Positions 1-12,249 are shown, counted from the stretch's first letter. The stretch: 64,000 bases of DNA from Augochlora pura (GCF_028453695.1 NC_135778.1:5032166-5096165), one strand, 5' to 3'. A program made the numbers and translations. The notes: generated by a model from the letters alone, not told the origin.

Positions 1-1200
1 TAGACAACGAATTTCATACACTTGTAAGATAAAAGAGTATTTAAAACCACATAGTAATAAAAAGAAGAAAATCGAAAAGAAATGTTATATTATTTTGAAC
101 TAGATAATATTTAATAATTAAATAGATCATTTTTATTTTCCTTAATGATTCGTCTTCTGCTAATGAAATCTAGGGAATCCGGGAATCTAGGGAATCTAAA
201 TCCTATAAATGTTACCATCGATCTATTTGTCTTCCTATTTTATTTTGTAATAAAGATTTCATTTTCCATATCTTCACTATGTATTTTACACTAGCTAATA
301 ATAAAATGCAATGGATCGCTTATCTAAAATTAGACGGCTGTTTACCAGACATTTCTGCGAAAGTCATCGTCGTACCAGTGCAGAGCTAAATCAAAGAGTT
401 AATCAACGTTGTTTATAACAAGCGCGATTAAACGGAGCGCACAAAAATTCCTGCGCAATACTGAATCATACCGGAATATATCGCGACAAGTTTTTCTGCC
501 GTGCATCTTCTCGTTCTCGGGCAATAAATTCTCAAAGATGGCCTACTTGGACCAGACTTTAGCAGGCTGAAACTGCTGTAAACACATAAAATGCATAATT
601 AAAGTTATACTGTAAATCCGTTCGCAAATATCGCGGTGAACGGCGCCACGATAAACCACGCGAACAGGAATTATTATTATTATTCACTTTGCACAACATG
701 TATGAATGATATGCTGTGACAAAAATGTTAAAGCGAGGGCTAAGAAAATTGTTAAGAACTGTCGGATGTTAAGTTTCTGCTAACGGAACATTGAAATGAA
801 TTTAGTGTGAAAATTGATGTAGCCGGCAACTGATGACTGGATTACGCGTTTTCATGCGAACTAAAGACTGTTTACATTGATTGCAGGATGCAATTTATAA
901 TTCTTTTCTGTTGAACGCGATGCAACGGTATCGCTGTATTCTTTAAATGTTTTTACGATTGTTAATACGATCTAGTCGTTTCTGTTATGAATGGATAAAA
1001 TCTACGTTCGATTAATATTTAAGAAAACTGATGTTGGTAACATTAAATTATCGATTAAAAAAAAACGACTGTGAGAATTTACAGAAACAAAGTCGATAAA
1101 ACATTGTCGACTAGATCGTCGTCCAGAGTCTTTTCTTCGTTCCTCTCCTTTCGTCATCATTGATCTTCAGCATTGTCTTTCAGTCTTCAGTATTGACATA
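1..1200. other. AT-rich gene-free flank
   Basis: No reading frame, RNA gene or transposon end is visible here. The stretch is AT-rich with short homopolymers. Two small structures stand out: a short imperfect repeat of a GGAATCTAG-like unit at about 165-198 and a short (TTA)n run near 670. AAGATGGCC at 536-544 weakly resembles a Pho/YY1 site in reverse. It is probably intergenic or intronic DNA. Confidence 0.6.
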
Positions 1201-1586
1201 GTTTACACAGTGTCAAAAACGCATCCATAGGAGAACGACCATCTATGACCCACAATTTTGCAAGAAGCGACGAGGAATACGCGCGGAGGATCGTCCAGCG
1301 TCCTCTTTGCTCCCTTCTCTGTCGATTTCGTCCTGGTCTCTTATTCCGGCCGGTCTCGGAGAGCAGTCTGGCCGGCAGGCTGGCAGCTTGGTAACGGTAA
1401 TGGTAAGTGGCGGGATTTACGAGCGGCAATCCACCGTGGCAACGCCGTCGCGATGGCTTTCGTGGAAATCGCACGCGAAACCGTCAACTTTCGTGCGCCG
1501 ATTTTTGCCGGACCCTCTGCTCCGACCTCGGAACACGGGGAGAAAGAGAGCGAGGAGTAACAGAGAGAGAGAGAGAGAGAGAAAGA

Positions 1587-1619
<33 letters not shown>

Positions 1620-2230
1620 AGAGAAAGAGAGAGAGAGAGAGGAAGGAAGAAAGAGAAGGAGAGTGTAACAGAACGGGCCGGTAACGATCCACCGATAGGG
1701 ACAAACGTTAATTAGCCGTGAAATGTAACTACTGCGAGCGGTGGCCGTCGATGGGCCCGGTTCCAGCCGTGTAATTATCCCGGACGTGTAATGGACGTAA
1801 GTGCGGCCGGTGCCGCGATAACGCTCAACGAATCGTCGATAAACTGTGACTGCCGGCGAAACAAAAGTCGCAAGAAACTGGTAGCAATTTGTTGATCGGC
1901 GATCGCCGCCCCGGCTAATGCTAATCTCTCTCCCGGGCCGGTGGCGGGCCGGCCGACGCCACCGCCGCTGCGCGCCGCCCATTAAGACAACGATTCATTC
2001 GCTAATCGGTGCCGTGTAATTGCTTCGATCCCCGTTTCCGATCCCGTCCACCCCCACCCCTGCCAATCTCCCTCTCCGCGATCCCCCCCATTTTGAGTAA
2101 TCGAACGCCGGTCGAAATCACGCTAGTTTATTGAGGATGCTGTTGCTCGTCGGTCGCGATGATAGCTCTTGTTACGATGCTCGGCGAATTTGTTGCTGTT
2201 CGGTGAGTGCGGTCGTCCTATTCGATCATC
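1201..2230. other. GC-rich, CpG-rich non-coding patch
   Basis: Base composition switches sharply to GC-rich with frequent CpG, then back to AT-rich after about 2230. Open frames of 95-213 codons exist on both strands over the same bases. They are dominated by Arg, Ser, Leu and Glu from the GA tract and show no domain, so I treat them as by-products of composition. Taken with similar patches across the window, this could be unmethylated regulatory DNA, but no specific element is provable. Confidence 0.5.
1540..1665. repeat. (GA)n purine tract
   Basis: A nearly pure GA/GAAA run covers about 1560-1665. It creates spurious Arg-Glu-rich frames on + and Ser-Leu frames on -. In insects such tracts can be bound by GAGA factor; nothing here shows that this one is. 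Confidence 0.9.
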
Positions 2231-2903
2231 TGTCTCGCCGTAAATTATTTATCTTGCTTTTAATACGGTAAATTAAAACTGCAACAGGGAATGGTACTTC
2301 TTTCTCGTTTTACACAATTTTTAGTTTCGTTGGAAAATTTGGAGAAATTGTTCCATTCGACGATCTTAGAAACAGAACAGTCGTGATTATTATTATTATT
2401 TTTGTCAACGAAAAATTTCATCGAAAACTGAACATTATAAGCTCAGATTTCTGCAATAATTGCTATTGCCTTAGTAAACCAATTCGGCGTCCCAAAAATA
2501 TCGTATCGCTTGGCCCAATTATAAAAATTAGTTTAAGAAGGCGTGCGATACTTTTTTTTAGCCGCTTTTATACACATTAAATCGTTTAAATTACCCCATA
2601 AAATGGACCGTTAAAACTCCATTAGAATGTCTCCGTTGACCTGATATTTCTTTCGTCGAGAGTCTTGCTCGACATCGGGCTCGCACGGATGTTTTCGTCC
2701 TTGATTATCCTATCTAATTAATGTCATCGGTGATTTTATTGGTTCCATCGTAAAATGACCAAGTCGACGCTGTTTATGGACATTAAAGTAAATAGGATCG
2801 GTCGGTAATAGACAGGGATGAGCTTCTTACGGGCTTGTCAAGTCTGGTAGGCGGCTCGCGCATGTCCTGTTGATTTCAATTACGTATTCACCGGTGGTAA
2901 TCG

Positions 2904-2936
2904 TTTTTTTCTCTGTCTTTTCTGTTCCAGGTACGT
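2904..2936 (+). promoter_or_regulatory. Candidate recursive (ratchet) splice site
   Basis: A long pyrimidine run (T7, then CTCTGTCTTTTCTGTTC) leads into CAG at 2928-2930, followed at once by GTACGT. A strong 3' splice site fused directly to a 5' splice site is the hallmark of recursive splice points in long insect introns. If real, the + strand is transcribed and this lies inside a long intron. Fused sites can occur by chance, and no flanking exon is recognised here. Confidence 0.35.
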
Positions 2937-3010
2937 TCGAACACCTTTTATTTTCTACAAGACACCGGCTCGATACTCGCTGAACGTGCACAGAGAAAAA
3001 TGTTGTTAAC
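2931..3010 (+). other. Possible 80-bp exon or RS-exon
   Basis: The 80 bases after the acceptor-like CAG end at a textbook donor, GTAAGT (3011-3016). Frame 1 (starting GTA CGT TCG) has no stop across the interval; the other two frames hit stops near its end. The length is not a multiple of three. Recursive splice sites commonly have such a downstream donor that defines a temporary exon. I recognise no protein motif, so it could equally be a chance pairing. Confidence 0.25.
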
Positions 3011-3211
3011 GTAAGTAACGATGATCGCCTAACCACACAACGTCTAACCCCGTACGTCGATATATCATTGCTGGCTCCAGTTGAGAAAACGTTGTTTCCT
3101 CAATATTTTTAATAAATAAGAGTTTTCTAACTTAATTTCTTTTTGGATTTTCTGATTATTAGAATTTACATAATATTTTGTCATTTCTTTCTGTGACCTT
3201 GTCAAACTACA

Positions 3212-3463
3212 TTAACCTTTTGCACTTTAATAATGAGTGAAACTTGTGAGAAAAATTTCATGCTACGTTTGCTAAGTATGAATATTATTTATTTCATCTG
3301 AATCGAAATCGAATTGAACTCTTTTGTTAGCAAAGTGTAGAGACGGAAGTAAGTAAAGACAGTAGATAAAACAAAAATTATTTTGTCCTAATAAGGAAAG
3401 TATTAAGGACGAATTGGTTCTAATCAATGCAGCGTGAAAGGAGTCGTAGTGCAACGGGGTTAA
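3212..3463 (+). mobile_element. TTAA-flanked MITE, group D, copy 1
   Basis: Bounded by TTAA on both sides. The left end reads CCTTTTGCACTTTAATAATG and the right end GTCGTAGTGCAACGGGG, imperfect inverted repeats. The core matches copy 2 at 51375-51594, including a shared AAGGA-TATTAAGGACGAAT stretch and GCAGCGTG(A/G)AAGGAGTCGTAG near the right end. It carries no ORF, so it is a non-autonomous relic. Confidence 0.8.
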
Positions 3464-4424
3464 ACAGATTTGGCATTTATCGCTCAGATAAATACAGTTT
3501 TATTGCACTTATCGATAACAAAAGCTTTTCTCAAAGATCGCAAAATTTTTTCACGGGCAACATCGCGCTGCCATTTCGATCTCTTTCGCGATCTTTTCAA
3601 AAAAAAAAGTGGTACAAATTATTCCATCGCACTACTGTGAACACGTCGAAGGAAAGTCCTGGGAGCCGAATATCCCAGGCGCGTTCGAAGAAGTCTGCAG
3701 ATTATCTACGGGTTCAGGTGACTGTACGGTACTCCCTTTTAAAAAGTATACTGACCCAGTAACACGTGGGAACATTTAGACACGGGGCTGGCTCTGTTAT
3801 TCACGGATGCATCCTAACGTTTCTTTGTTTTACGCGCCGCGCGCCGCCGCGCCGCCGCGCCGCCGCGCGACACCGTGTCGTAATGATTTCCAGGATCTCT
3901 CAGGGGCCTCTTTGTGGATTGCGGTGCATTTTTCACGAGCAAGCGGACGCCTCTATTTTTTTTCTTCTTCCTCCTCCTTCCCTAGTCCCCTTCGTCTACT
4001 CTCGTTTGGTTAATTGCGGCTCGTGTCGGAGCTGCCTCTAGCGTACCGTTCGTTGTGTCATCCTTACGGTACGACCGGTTAATTCTCTCTGCTCGAGAAA
4101 TTGCCTTCGCCGGGCTCTCTGTCGCACGCAACCGATTGTCTTCGGAACCACTCGCGGAAACTCGTTACCCGGCACCGCGTTTTCTGCACAATTAATCCAG
4201 TCTTCGGCGCGCGAAGTGGCACGTTTACTGGGACTTTTGCGCCATTGTTGCGCCCCGAGGTGTCAATGCGGCGCGATGCTAATCACGATTCGGTTATTAA
4301 TCTCTCGATATTGTCTGTCTTCACTCTATGGTTTTTACAACCTCTATACACGGTGGAGTAATTACTGTAGGGTGACCAATTGCTCCGCCTTTAATTTTTC
4401 TGTATATTTATCGAATAAGAGATA
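3464..4424. other. Gene-free stretch, GC-rich from 3770
   Basis: AT-rich to about 3760, then a GC-rich patch with a short GCCGC-based repeat. Overlapping frames of 68-111 codons are present but have no recognisable features. Confidence 0.5.
3834..3868. repeat. CGCCGCG tandem repeat
   Basis: A run of CGCCGCGC-type units. It is CpG-dense and may form hairpins. Confidence 0.85.
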
Positions 4425-4662
4425 TTAACCCTTTGCACTCCGCGCTATCATGGATGTTACCTAGCAGCCCTTATAGACTTTTATATAGTATAGTATACGT
4501 TTGGAACAAAGTAAGATATTATAATGTTATTCAATAAAATGCATTTTGTTATATAAAATGGAAATGTTATAAGCCAGAGAAATTATTTTATTATTAAATG
4601 TCTAGCGATGTACTAGAGTCACAATGTCACCTGAGAGGAGACAACGGAGTGCAAAGGGTTAA
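4425..4662 (+). mobile_element. TTAA-flanked MITE, group A2, copy 1
   Basis: Left end TTAA-CCCTTTGCACTC, right end GAGTGCAAAGGG-TTAA. The left subterminal part (CATGGATGTTACCTAGCAG) and the right subterminal arms (GTCACCT / AGGAGAC) match copy 2 at 27963-28190. It has the A1 ends but a different core. Its right TTAA is shared with the next element. Confidence 0.88.
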
Positions 4663-4987
4663 TCCTTTGACTACTGTCGGCGCCTATTGGCGTCCGAGAC
4701 ACGTTGTCATCCCAGTACTGTAGACGCCAAAAGGCGTCCAGATCAAATTTCGCCTGTTTCGCCCATTTATTATTAAATTTGATGATTAAATATTGTAGAA
4801 AAAGCTTAAAATTAATGTTCACTTCAAACAATATTGTTTTAATGTAATAGAATTCAGTATATTGAATATTTTAATGTACTTCTTCAGAAAAACGAAAAAC
4901 TTCACCGTACCCAGCGGACGTCGCGACTTAATTCGTGTCGTACCGTAGGCCGGTGCATGCCAAAGTCTGCGGTAGCCAAAGGGTTAA
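4659..4987 (+). mobile_element. TTAA-flanked MITE, group B, copy 1
   Basis: Starts TTAATCCTTTGACTACTG and ends GTAGCCAAAGGGTTAA. Near the left end two arms, GGCGCCTATTGGCG and GACGCCAAAAGGCG, form a stem about 60 bp apart. The core matches copies at 23141-23445 and 59363-59659. It overlaps group A2 copy 1 by exactly one TTAA. Confidence 0.88.
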
Positions 4988-6622
4988 ATGATGTTTCCTT
5001 TTATTTTGTTTATTTTTTAATAAAAGGATCGAATATGTCTCATTTAGTGAATATATAGTTAATTAACGATTCAAGTATTTCTGTTACGAAATAAGCAAAA
5101 TGGAAAAATAAGATTAATATGTCGAAAAAGGAAAGCAGAAGCAGAGCAATTTGTTATCCACAGCAATCATCTTATCAGGTGCTAGTTACTAAAACACGAA
5201 CGGTCATATTCGTGAAACCATCTAGAAACACGAGCTAGAACGTGCACGCTGGAAACACCAAAAATGAAAATTCACGTTATCTGTTGAGTTGCATAAAACG
5301 AGGGGATACACCTGTCGGAGCGGATCGGTCAGGATATCTGGAAAGATAAACAGCGTCTCTGGATGTATCAAGGCGAGCGCTCAGTCTCTCGCGACGAGAT
5401 AAGGCTCTTCCCACCCAGAACTTTCACGGCGGATCGAAGTCACCGCCGATAGCGTACTAATCGCGTCGATTAATTATCAAAATTCCATTGGCGGATGCGT
5501 GAGAAACGGTGGCTTCCGCGAGAAACCGCGACGTATCGAAATACCTGGCTCCGCTCTTCCACGAAGAGTGGCGCACACCGGCACGGTTCACCGGTTAGCG
5601 TGGTTATCGGCACGCCGAGATCTCCGTGAAATTAACGCCGGACTAATTAACGAGAAAGATTCCCTTCCTGGTCCCGCGACGCGTCGCCGTCGAACTCGCG
5701 TCGGGGCTCCGTTTGCGGACCACGGTGGAACGGCCGCGATCCTCGCGAATAGGAGGCGGATACCGGGCAAATGGGAAGACGCCGCGGCGACATTATTTAC
5801 CTTGCCCCGGGGGCCCCCTCGCCTCCCCTCGCCTCCCCTCGCCTCGCCTCGCTCGCCTAGTCGCGCGGGTTCGACGAGACGGAGCGTCGAGTCTATTACG
5901 GGGGAGCTAATTTACTCGCCTTCGCTATTCACTTATCTGCTCGCGCGCCGGAGTACACGGCATTCCAGAAACGTGGAAAACGTCCGACAGTACGCCCGGT
6001 TGTTTATGGCAATTACGCACCGAGTCGTGTACCGGGAGGATTCCTACCCTCGCCGACGTCACCGGCCGAGTACCTCGTTTCACGGGCAACGATCTTCATT
6101 AGAATACGAGTACTGACTTCGCCGGACTCGATCCCGATCCGAGCCACCCCTCGGCGATCCCCCGATCTTCCGGAAAGCCGTATCTCTCTGTTTCTTGCTG
6201 CACCATGTCAGTCGAAACCGTCCGCGTTTCTAGTGTCTCGTTTATGAGCGGATCATTCATTTTTATACAAATTCTTATTTCCATGCGTCGCTTTAAACAA
6301 AATTAGAATCAGAGAACAGTTATTATCGTCTACCAAAAGATTACTCATTGTAAATTTAGTATTTATATTACATTTAGATCTACAATGTTATTTGATCCGG
6401 TTTCTTTGTTTCCCAAAAATTTACGCATAAATGTATAAAGATCCGCGGTACGCTTATTAACGTTTCGAAGGTACACCATGCAACCTCAAAGTTGAAATGA
6501 ATTTGAAAAATTCGAAATATAATTTTAGAGAAGTTTTAGCGAATTTCAGTCGGATAAATTATTAGCATCGTCGAAGGCATTTTTTGAAAAGAATTCGTGG
6601 TGTTTTATTAATCGAGTTTTTC
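4988..6622. other. Gene-free stretch with GC-rich patch 5380-6200
   Basis: AT-rich at both edges with a CpG-rich middle. A 205-codon frame (5499-6116, +) spans the GC-rich part. It is Arg/Pro/Ser-rich, has competing frames and shows no domain, so I do not call it a gene. Confidence 0.5.
5816..5856. repeat. CTCGCCTCCC-type short tandem repeat
   Basis: Repeated CTCGCCTCCC/CTCGCCTCG decamer-like units inside the GC-rich patch. Confidence 0.8.
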
Positions 6623-6866
6623 TTAACCCTTTGCACTCCAGTGGTGACTCTAAGGCATCACAAAAATTATTCTATTTCATTCCAAAATAATTTTTGCAAC
6701 AATAATGTTTAGATTTAAAAAATTATCAAGTAGTAAAACTGTTGGTAGGAGTCCCGAGAATAAATTTTGCATGCATAAAAATTGATTTTATTAAATAGAA
6801 TGGAAATTCAACGAACCAAATTATTTCAAATTTACAGTTGAAATGGCTCCGAGTGCAAAGGGTTAA
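6623..6866 (+). mobile_element. TTAA-flanked MITE, group A1, copy 1
   Basis: Left end TTAA-CCCTTTGCACTC followed by GTGGTGACTCTAAGGC; right end AAATGGCTCCGAGTGCAAAG-GGTTAA. It has the group size (about 245 bp) and core, including TAAAACTGTTG and TGCATAAAAATTGATTTT. No ORF. Confidence 0.92.
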
Positions 6867-9180
6867 TTGAAATGTCTGCAACAAATTTTGCAGCTATATC
6901 TCTGTGACGTGTTTCTAGGGCACGTTAGTGACGATTGGAAATTTTATACAAAATTGAAAAACAAGTATCATTGGAATACAATCTTTCAGGAAGGTGTTCG
7001 AGATTTTTAATTAAATTGTATGAATTTTATTTGTATCGTCATATCAATCTCTATGTTCTGTAGAGCTATTATTAGATGACTCTAAAATAAAGCAACAATA
7101 ATGCAATACAAAGACTGTGGATCACAAAGTTGACTTTCGGGAACAGTTCCTCAAAGTTTCAACAAAATCAGACCGAGTCTCAAATCGCAGCAGTGATTTT
7201 CCCATCCGAAAACGCGACGTTTCGAAAGTTGGGTAACACCTTATTCCAAGAAATTCTATGCCTTCATTACACCAATCCGAATCTCGCGTGTCCACTTTTC
7301 GAGCCACGGCAAGAAACACGGTTTTTCCTCCGACCACGGCAGACACGCAAGAAGTTCATCCATTATTGATGTCCCCTCTAATGCAGAAGCATTGAAATAG
7401 GAAAACTGATCCCCGATTTATACAACCTCCACCGTCTGCACTTATCATTTTCGAACATAAATTGTGCAAGACGGTGGTAACCGGAGAAAATCGAAAAAGC
7501 CCGTCGTAAATTCCCGAGGACTTCTGTCCGAAGTATAGGATATTAACCTCGAAGAAAGCGCCGAACACGGCAGTCTAATGGGAAATCGTCGCGGGTCATC
7601 ACGTGGGAGTCGTTCGCGTCGATTTCTGGCCGTAAAATCGAGACGACGAGCCCATGGACAACGAGAGAGTTAGTAGTCACGGGTATCGAGGTAAAAATCG
7701 TCGCGCTCGTCATCGAAGAGGAGGTCGAGGCGCGGAGATCTAATCGAAGCGGAGCGCTCGTAAAGCTAAACAGCAGCGGGTGTCGTTAACCGGACGAGTA
7801 GGGCAACGGAATGCGGCCGACATCTTGCCTCGGTGTGTCTTCCTTCGGGGATAAGGTTCGAGTGCTCGCTCGTGCCAGCCACCAAAGTCCATTCGAACGA
7901 TCCGAGGACCAATAAATGTCACCCGCGGCGAGTACCTCCACCGCTATCCTCTTTAATCGATCGGACGTCTCGATCGATCCGCGTTCCCGATCTACCGGTC
8001 GAGATCTGACCTTCGAGATCGTTGCTCGTTCCTCCGTACCGGGCCACCGGTACACGTCCACCGATTCGCACTTCCGGTTCACACCTCTTCACTGCGCGCC
8101 GATTTAGTGCGCAATCTTGTAGCCTCGGTCCGCGCCGAGGGTTTCTGCAGAGTCAGGTTTATTCTTGGGTTAGCAATTTTTCAATTTATATTGCCATACG
8201 AATTTTTTAGTATTTCTCATTGTAGAGAGATTTAAATTAAATAATAATTAATTTGCATCGCATAATTCGGAGTGAATAAATGTTTTGATCTCTTAACCGG
8301 ACTGCCGCTTAGATATTTTTAAACTAGTAAGTGTCAGTAAATTTCCATAATACGAAAATATTCTAAGCAATAATCTAGGTACTTCTATACTTAATGTATC
8401 TACGTACATTGTACTTGCATGTATAAAACCGTCGCCAAGATATATTCCAGAATTCTGCATCAACGAACAAGGAATGAAATTCCCAAATTTTCTTTGGATT
8501 ATTCGCGACGCAAACAAGACGATTTTACGACGCGAGGGCCTTGTCCGTGACAGAATCAAGTACAGCGAGTTTAAACTCGGAAGATTTCGGATTCTTTCGG
8601 TCGGTGGAAGGTCCGCCGTTTAAAGGCCAGATAAACCGGCGGCAAGCAAGATATTCCACAAGGTTGAGTAGCGTGATTCTATAATTCGCGGCGGAACGGC
8701 CGTGTTCCGAAACCGAGAACCGTGCGCGCGCGTCTTCGGTACCTTAATTTGCATTTTCAAGGTTAAAAAATTATTTGTTTCGATGCAATAACGTTTAAAA
8801 TTACTTAATCCACACTCGCGGTAATCTAGAAAAGTAGTAGCTTCATTCTGACAGCAAAAAACATTGACACATTGGGTTTTTATTTTTTTTGACAATGTTG
8901 CAGGTTAGCAAAAAATCTGAGAAAAATTGAGTACTCGAGCTGTGATAGTACCTTATCAGGGAATTAATGAAATAGTTTTGCAGATATTAATTCTTGGAGA
9001 AATCTTCAACTTTCCGATTTTTTTGGGGTTCTTCATTTTTGATAATCACAGCTTGCAACTAAAAAATCTGAAAAAATTCTATAACATCCGACTTGATGTC
9101 CAAAATAAGCCATATTTTTTTCAAAATTTTAGAAAGCCGCTAAAGGTGGAAAAATGCCGGAAAACCGCGAAATCTAATTT

Positions 9181-9215
9181 ACCCTGTAACTACCCTCACG
9201 GACAAGTTACAGGGT
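9181..9215. repeat. Perfect 11-bp stem hairpin
   Basis: ACCCTGTAACT (9181-9191) and AGTTACAGGGT (9205-9215) are perfect inverted arms around a 13-base loop, with TTAA just at the right edge. It could be a collapsed TTAA element or a chance hairpin. Confidence 0.6.
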
Positions 9216-10607
9216 TAATACTTTGCACAGATGAGTTTTTATTGGTCAGCTATCGAACGGTGTATGACTCATTGAAAAACCTCTAAGGGCAGTTTTGACC
9301 GTCTTAATCGGCTATGCCCTTTGTAATTCTTATTCACCTTTCTTTGTGAACCGCGTGACGCACGAAACACAGTCCCATTTTCGAGGTAAACGCAGTGCCG
9401 CCGGTAGGATTGCGATAGAAAGTAAAGAAGAAAGAAAGTAGAACCCAACCACCATACGGTTTCAGACTCCGTTTCTGCCACCGGAACTGATTCACTTTTG
9501 CTCTAACCTGACACACTTGCCTTTAGGCGACCGTGCGCGCGGTCCCTTTTCTCAGACATTTTCTGTATTGTACAATGTGAAATCTTCCACTACGTGTGGT
9601 TTCTACAATTCTCCCGTTTCGTTTCACATCGGCTTCACTCATTGTTGTCTTTAGTAGACATTTCCTACTGTTCCGTTTATTTTTCTGTTTTAATGACTCT
9701 TATTTTATGGAGACGACCGGAACCATTTGTTCTACGATTACTTTCGCAGCTTCGTTGATAAGCACCTGTTTGTTTCTAACAAGTGCATATGCGAGTCAGA
9801 TAATTTATATTTAATGAATGGCAACGTCCATTTTAACGTTGAAATGTCGTTAACAGAGAGGTAGAATTTTCTTAAGATTTCTCTGCTCTTTTAACTTTCT
9901 TTTTCAGGAGAACGTGTTCTAAATATTCAGAATAAAAGTTCGAATAAGATTTTCAAATAAAATGTTATTCAAATGATTCGGATAAACCAGAATTATGAGA
10001 AAAAGACTTCTGATTCTCGTGTTAATTCGATAAATATTTCAACTAAGATTTGACTCGAGATAGTCAGTGAATTTATTTAATATATTCGAGTGAATTCATA
10101 GTCGAGCAACGTCTATCTCATTTTTGCGTAATCTCGCTTGTATCCTATTGGTGGCACGAATAAATTGATTTTTACGAATGGCCCGCGACCTCGCGAACGA
10201 CAACACAATCCTCAGTTTCCCTTGTCCTCGTAAAAGGAGCACTTCATTGCCGGGAAACGTAACGCGCGCGTGGTCCGCCGCGCCGGCTATCGATTGCAGG
10301 TGTGGCTTACCGATACCGCTTATCGATTTCAAGCGTCCGGTTAGGCGGCCGTCACCGGCCGGCGTGTGTCCGGGCATAAACCAATCAATTCCACGATCCC
10401 CGGGACCGAAAGTGATCAATTCACTTTCGATTTTACAGGCCTGGTCGACTTTCGAGGAAAATCTCGCGTTGGCCGCGCGCGCACGGGTCAGAGAGACGGC
10501 GTTGCACACGTTCCCGGTGTGTTCCAGGCCGGGACTCTTAAATCAGTGTCTCGGTTAATTAGCCATTTAAAAAAGATCCTGGACAGTGGGATCGAGAACA
10601 TTGATCC

Positions 10608-10626
10608 ACGCGCGCGCGCGCGCGCG
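10608..10626. repeat. (CG)n alternating run
   Basis: About 19 bases of uninterrupted CG alternation, a sequence able to adopt Z-DNA. Similar runs occur at 16979-16999, 36229-36243, 49220-49231 and 60834-60842. Confidence 0.9.
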
Positions 10627-11263
10627 GCAACCCGCCACGGGATACGCAATTATTTCCACTACGTTATTGACGTTCGCCTCGGGTAGATCGGAGTTTTCCC
10701 TCGTTAAGGAATCAGGAAGAAGTGGTCGCCGTAGAACCCGCGCGGCCGCGTCGGAATGCACGGCAGATTAAAATAGAGCCTCCGTGCCGGCGCGTAGAAC
10801 GATCCTTTTCTATTGGTTCCAATTACTATGACCATTTTCGTTATCTATGGCGGCGCGCGGCGTAGATAGCGCCCGAGCGTTCCTATGATTTCCGTTACGC
10901 GAATTCTTAATCAATGAAACCAGAAACCATTTGTAACCGGAATGCCTGACCTTTGCGAAAATTTCTCCGAAGTGATCCGACCGCTTTCGAGGATATACCA
11001 GACTTTTTCGCGACACCGTTCGTCGTATTAATTCGTCGGACGGCGATATCGCGACGGTAATTTCCTGCACTCTAGATCCGGCGATTACGAACGTGGGGAC
11101 TTTTATCCCGCATCGATATCCCGCGTTTGATCCACTACGAGATCCTACTTTCTTCTCGTTGACACTATTTTCTTTCCGTTGAGCAGCTCGCAACGTTTTA
11201 CGGCGACGTTCACCTTGACATTCGTGCTACAATGTCTTCAAACTAATCTGTAATAAATTTATA

Positions 11264-11513
11264 TTAACCCCTTACCGTGCTTTAACGAGTCTGACTCGTG
11301 ATTATGATTTCTAACAATAACCCGTTAAGTGTGAATGTTATTTCGTCTTTTTAAGTCGAAATAAAATGTTTCTTTTCTCCACTAATATTTAAGCGCTAAA
11401 GTAATTGTAAGCACTCTATAAATATTAATTTGATTTCTCCTCTAAGAAATTATTCCAATCGAAAATTATTTAATCATTCTAACTGCGAAAATGAAAGTAC
11501 TGCAAGGGATTAA
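11264..11513 (+). mobile_element. TTAA-flanked MITE, group C, copy 1
   Basis: Left end TTAACCCCTTACCGTGC, then the subterminal palindrome ACGAGTCTGACTCGT. The right end CTGCAAGGGATTAA has decayed. Left end and palindrome match the copies at 28934 and 48649. Confidence 0.82.
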
Positions 11514-12048
11514 TTTCGTACGATTTCTAATGTGATACGTGTACGATTTAGTGGAGAAGTTGGTCTTAAAGTTTATCCTGAAAACATTTCTATAATTTTA
11601 GGAAGGGTCAAAGAAAAAAATAAGAAATTAGTAATTTTGACTGGTTTGGTAGGTCTAGTTCAATTTGGAATATATTTATTATTTCTCAATCTTTAAACTT
11701 GATGTCTCTACCTTCGTAATTTATCGATCAGTTTTACCACAATATTGTTACAAATTGAAACGTCTCCAGAACCATTGAAAAATTTCTTTTTCTAATAAGT
11801 CGCCCACGAATCTGAAGATCGAAGTTTCCTCTTTTCAATGATCTCTCAAAAATGGGTGCATCACTTTTTTTAGTCATTTATGAAGCGAAAGCGTCAAACA
11901 AGTTCGGTCGTGCAAAATTCTCCTTTTATTCCTCTAAAGAAGTAACACAGCTTGCAAGTTTCACTGAAATGTTTAAAAAAATCGTACATCAAAGTTTAAG
12001 GAATCGCTGCTGCAGCCATGTGATCGCATCGAACGTACCAAAAGTTTG
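11514..12048. other. AT-rich stretch, nothing recognised
   Basis: Ordinary AT-rich DNA with one 79-codon frame of unremarkable composition. I see no element ends. Confidence 0.55.
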
Positions 12049-12249
12049 CAATATATTCAAAGGGTTTATAATATATTCAAAGGATTTGTAATATATTCAA
12101 AGGATTTGTAATATTCAATGGATTTGTAATATTCAATGGATTTGTAATATTCAATGGATTTGTAGGATTCGAAGGATTTGTAATATTCAAAGGATTTGTA
12201 ATATTCAAAGGATTTGTAATATTCAAAGGATTTGTAATATTCAAAGGAT
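12049..12249. repeat. 18-bp tandem array
   Basis: About eleven units of GTAATATTCAAAGGATTT. The first two or three units are 20 bp (ATATATTCAAAGGATTTGTA) and the rest 18 bp, with an AATGGATTT variant block in the middle. Because 18 is divisible by three, the minus strand shows repeated YYKSFE- and NPLNIT-type frames that are not genes. Confidence 0.95.

Larger units (their letters stand above)
2231..3211. other. Mostly AT-rich gene-free stretch with splice-like signals
   Basis: No convincing ORF. A short (ATT)n run lies near 2387-2400. The stretch contains the candidate recursive splice site and short exon listed separately. Confidence 0.5.
6867..11263. other. Gene-free stretch, mixed composition
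   Basis: GC-rich patches lie at about 7560-8160, 8560-8740 and 10180-11190; the remainder is AT-rich. Frames of 60-137 codons occur on both strands, and the 137- and 126-codon frames near 10.1-10.5 kb are antisense to each other. A polypyrimidine tract ending CTTTTTCAG at 9907 resembles a 3' splice site, but no following frame continues far. Confidence 0.5.

Noticed and set aside
1341..1982. 213-codon minus frame
   Set aside because: Its middle is the (GA)n tract read as Ser/Leu/Phe; alternative frames cover the same bases.
5499..6116. 205-codon plus frame
   Set aside because: Arg/Pro/Ser-rich composition expected of a stop-poor GC-rich patch; no motif recognised.
9890..9960. Acceptor-like CTTTCTTTTTCAG followed by a frame and an AATAAA
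   Set aside because: Frames after the CAG stop within 17 codons and nothing else supports an exon.
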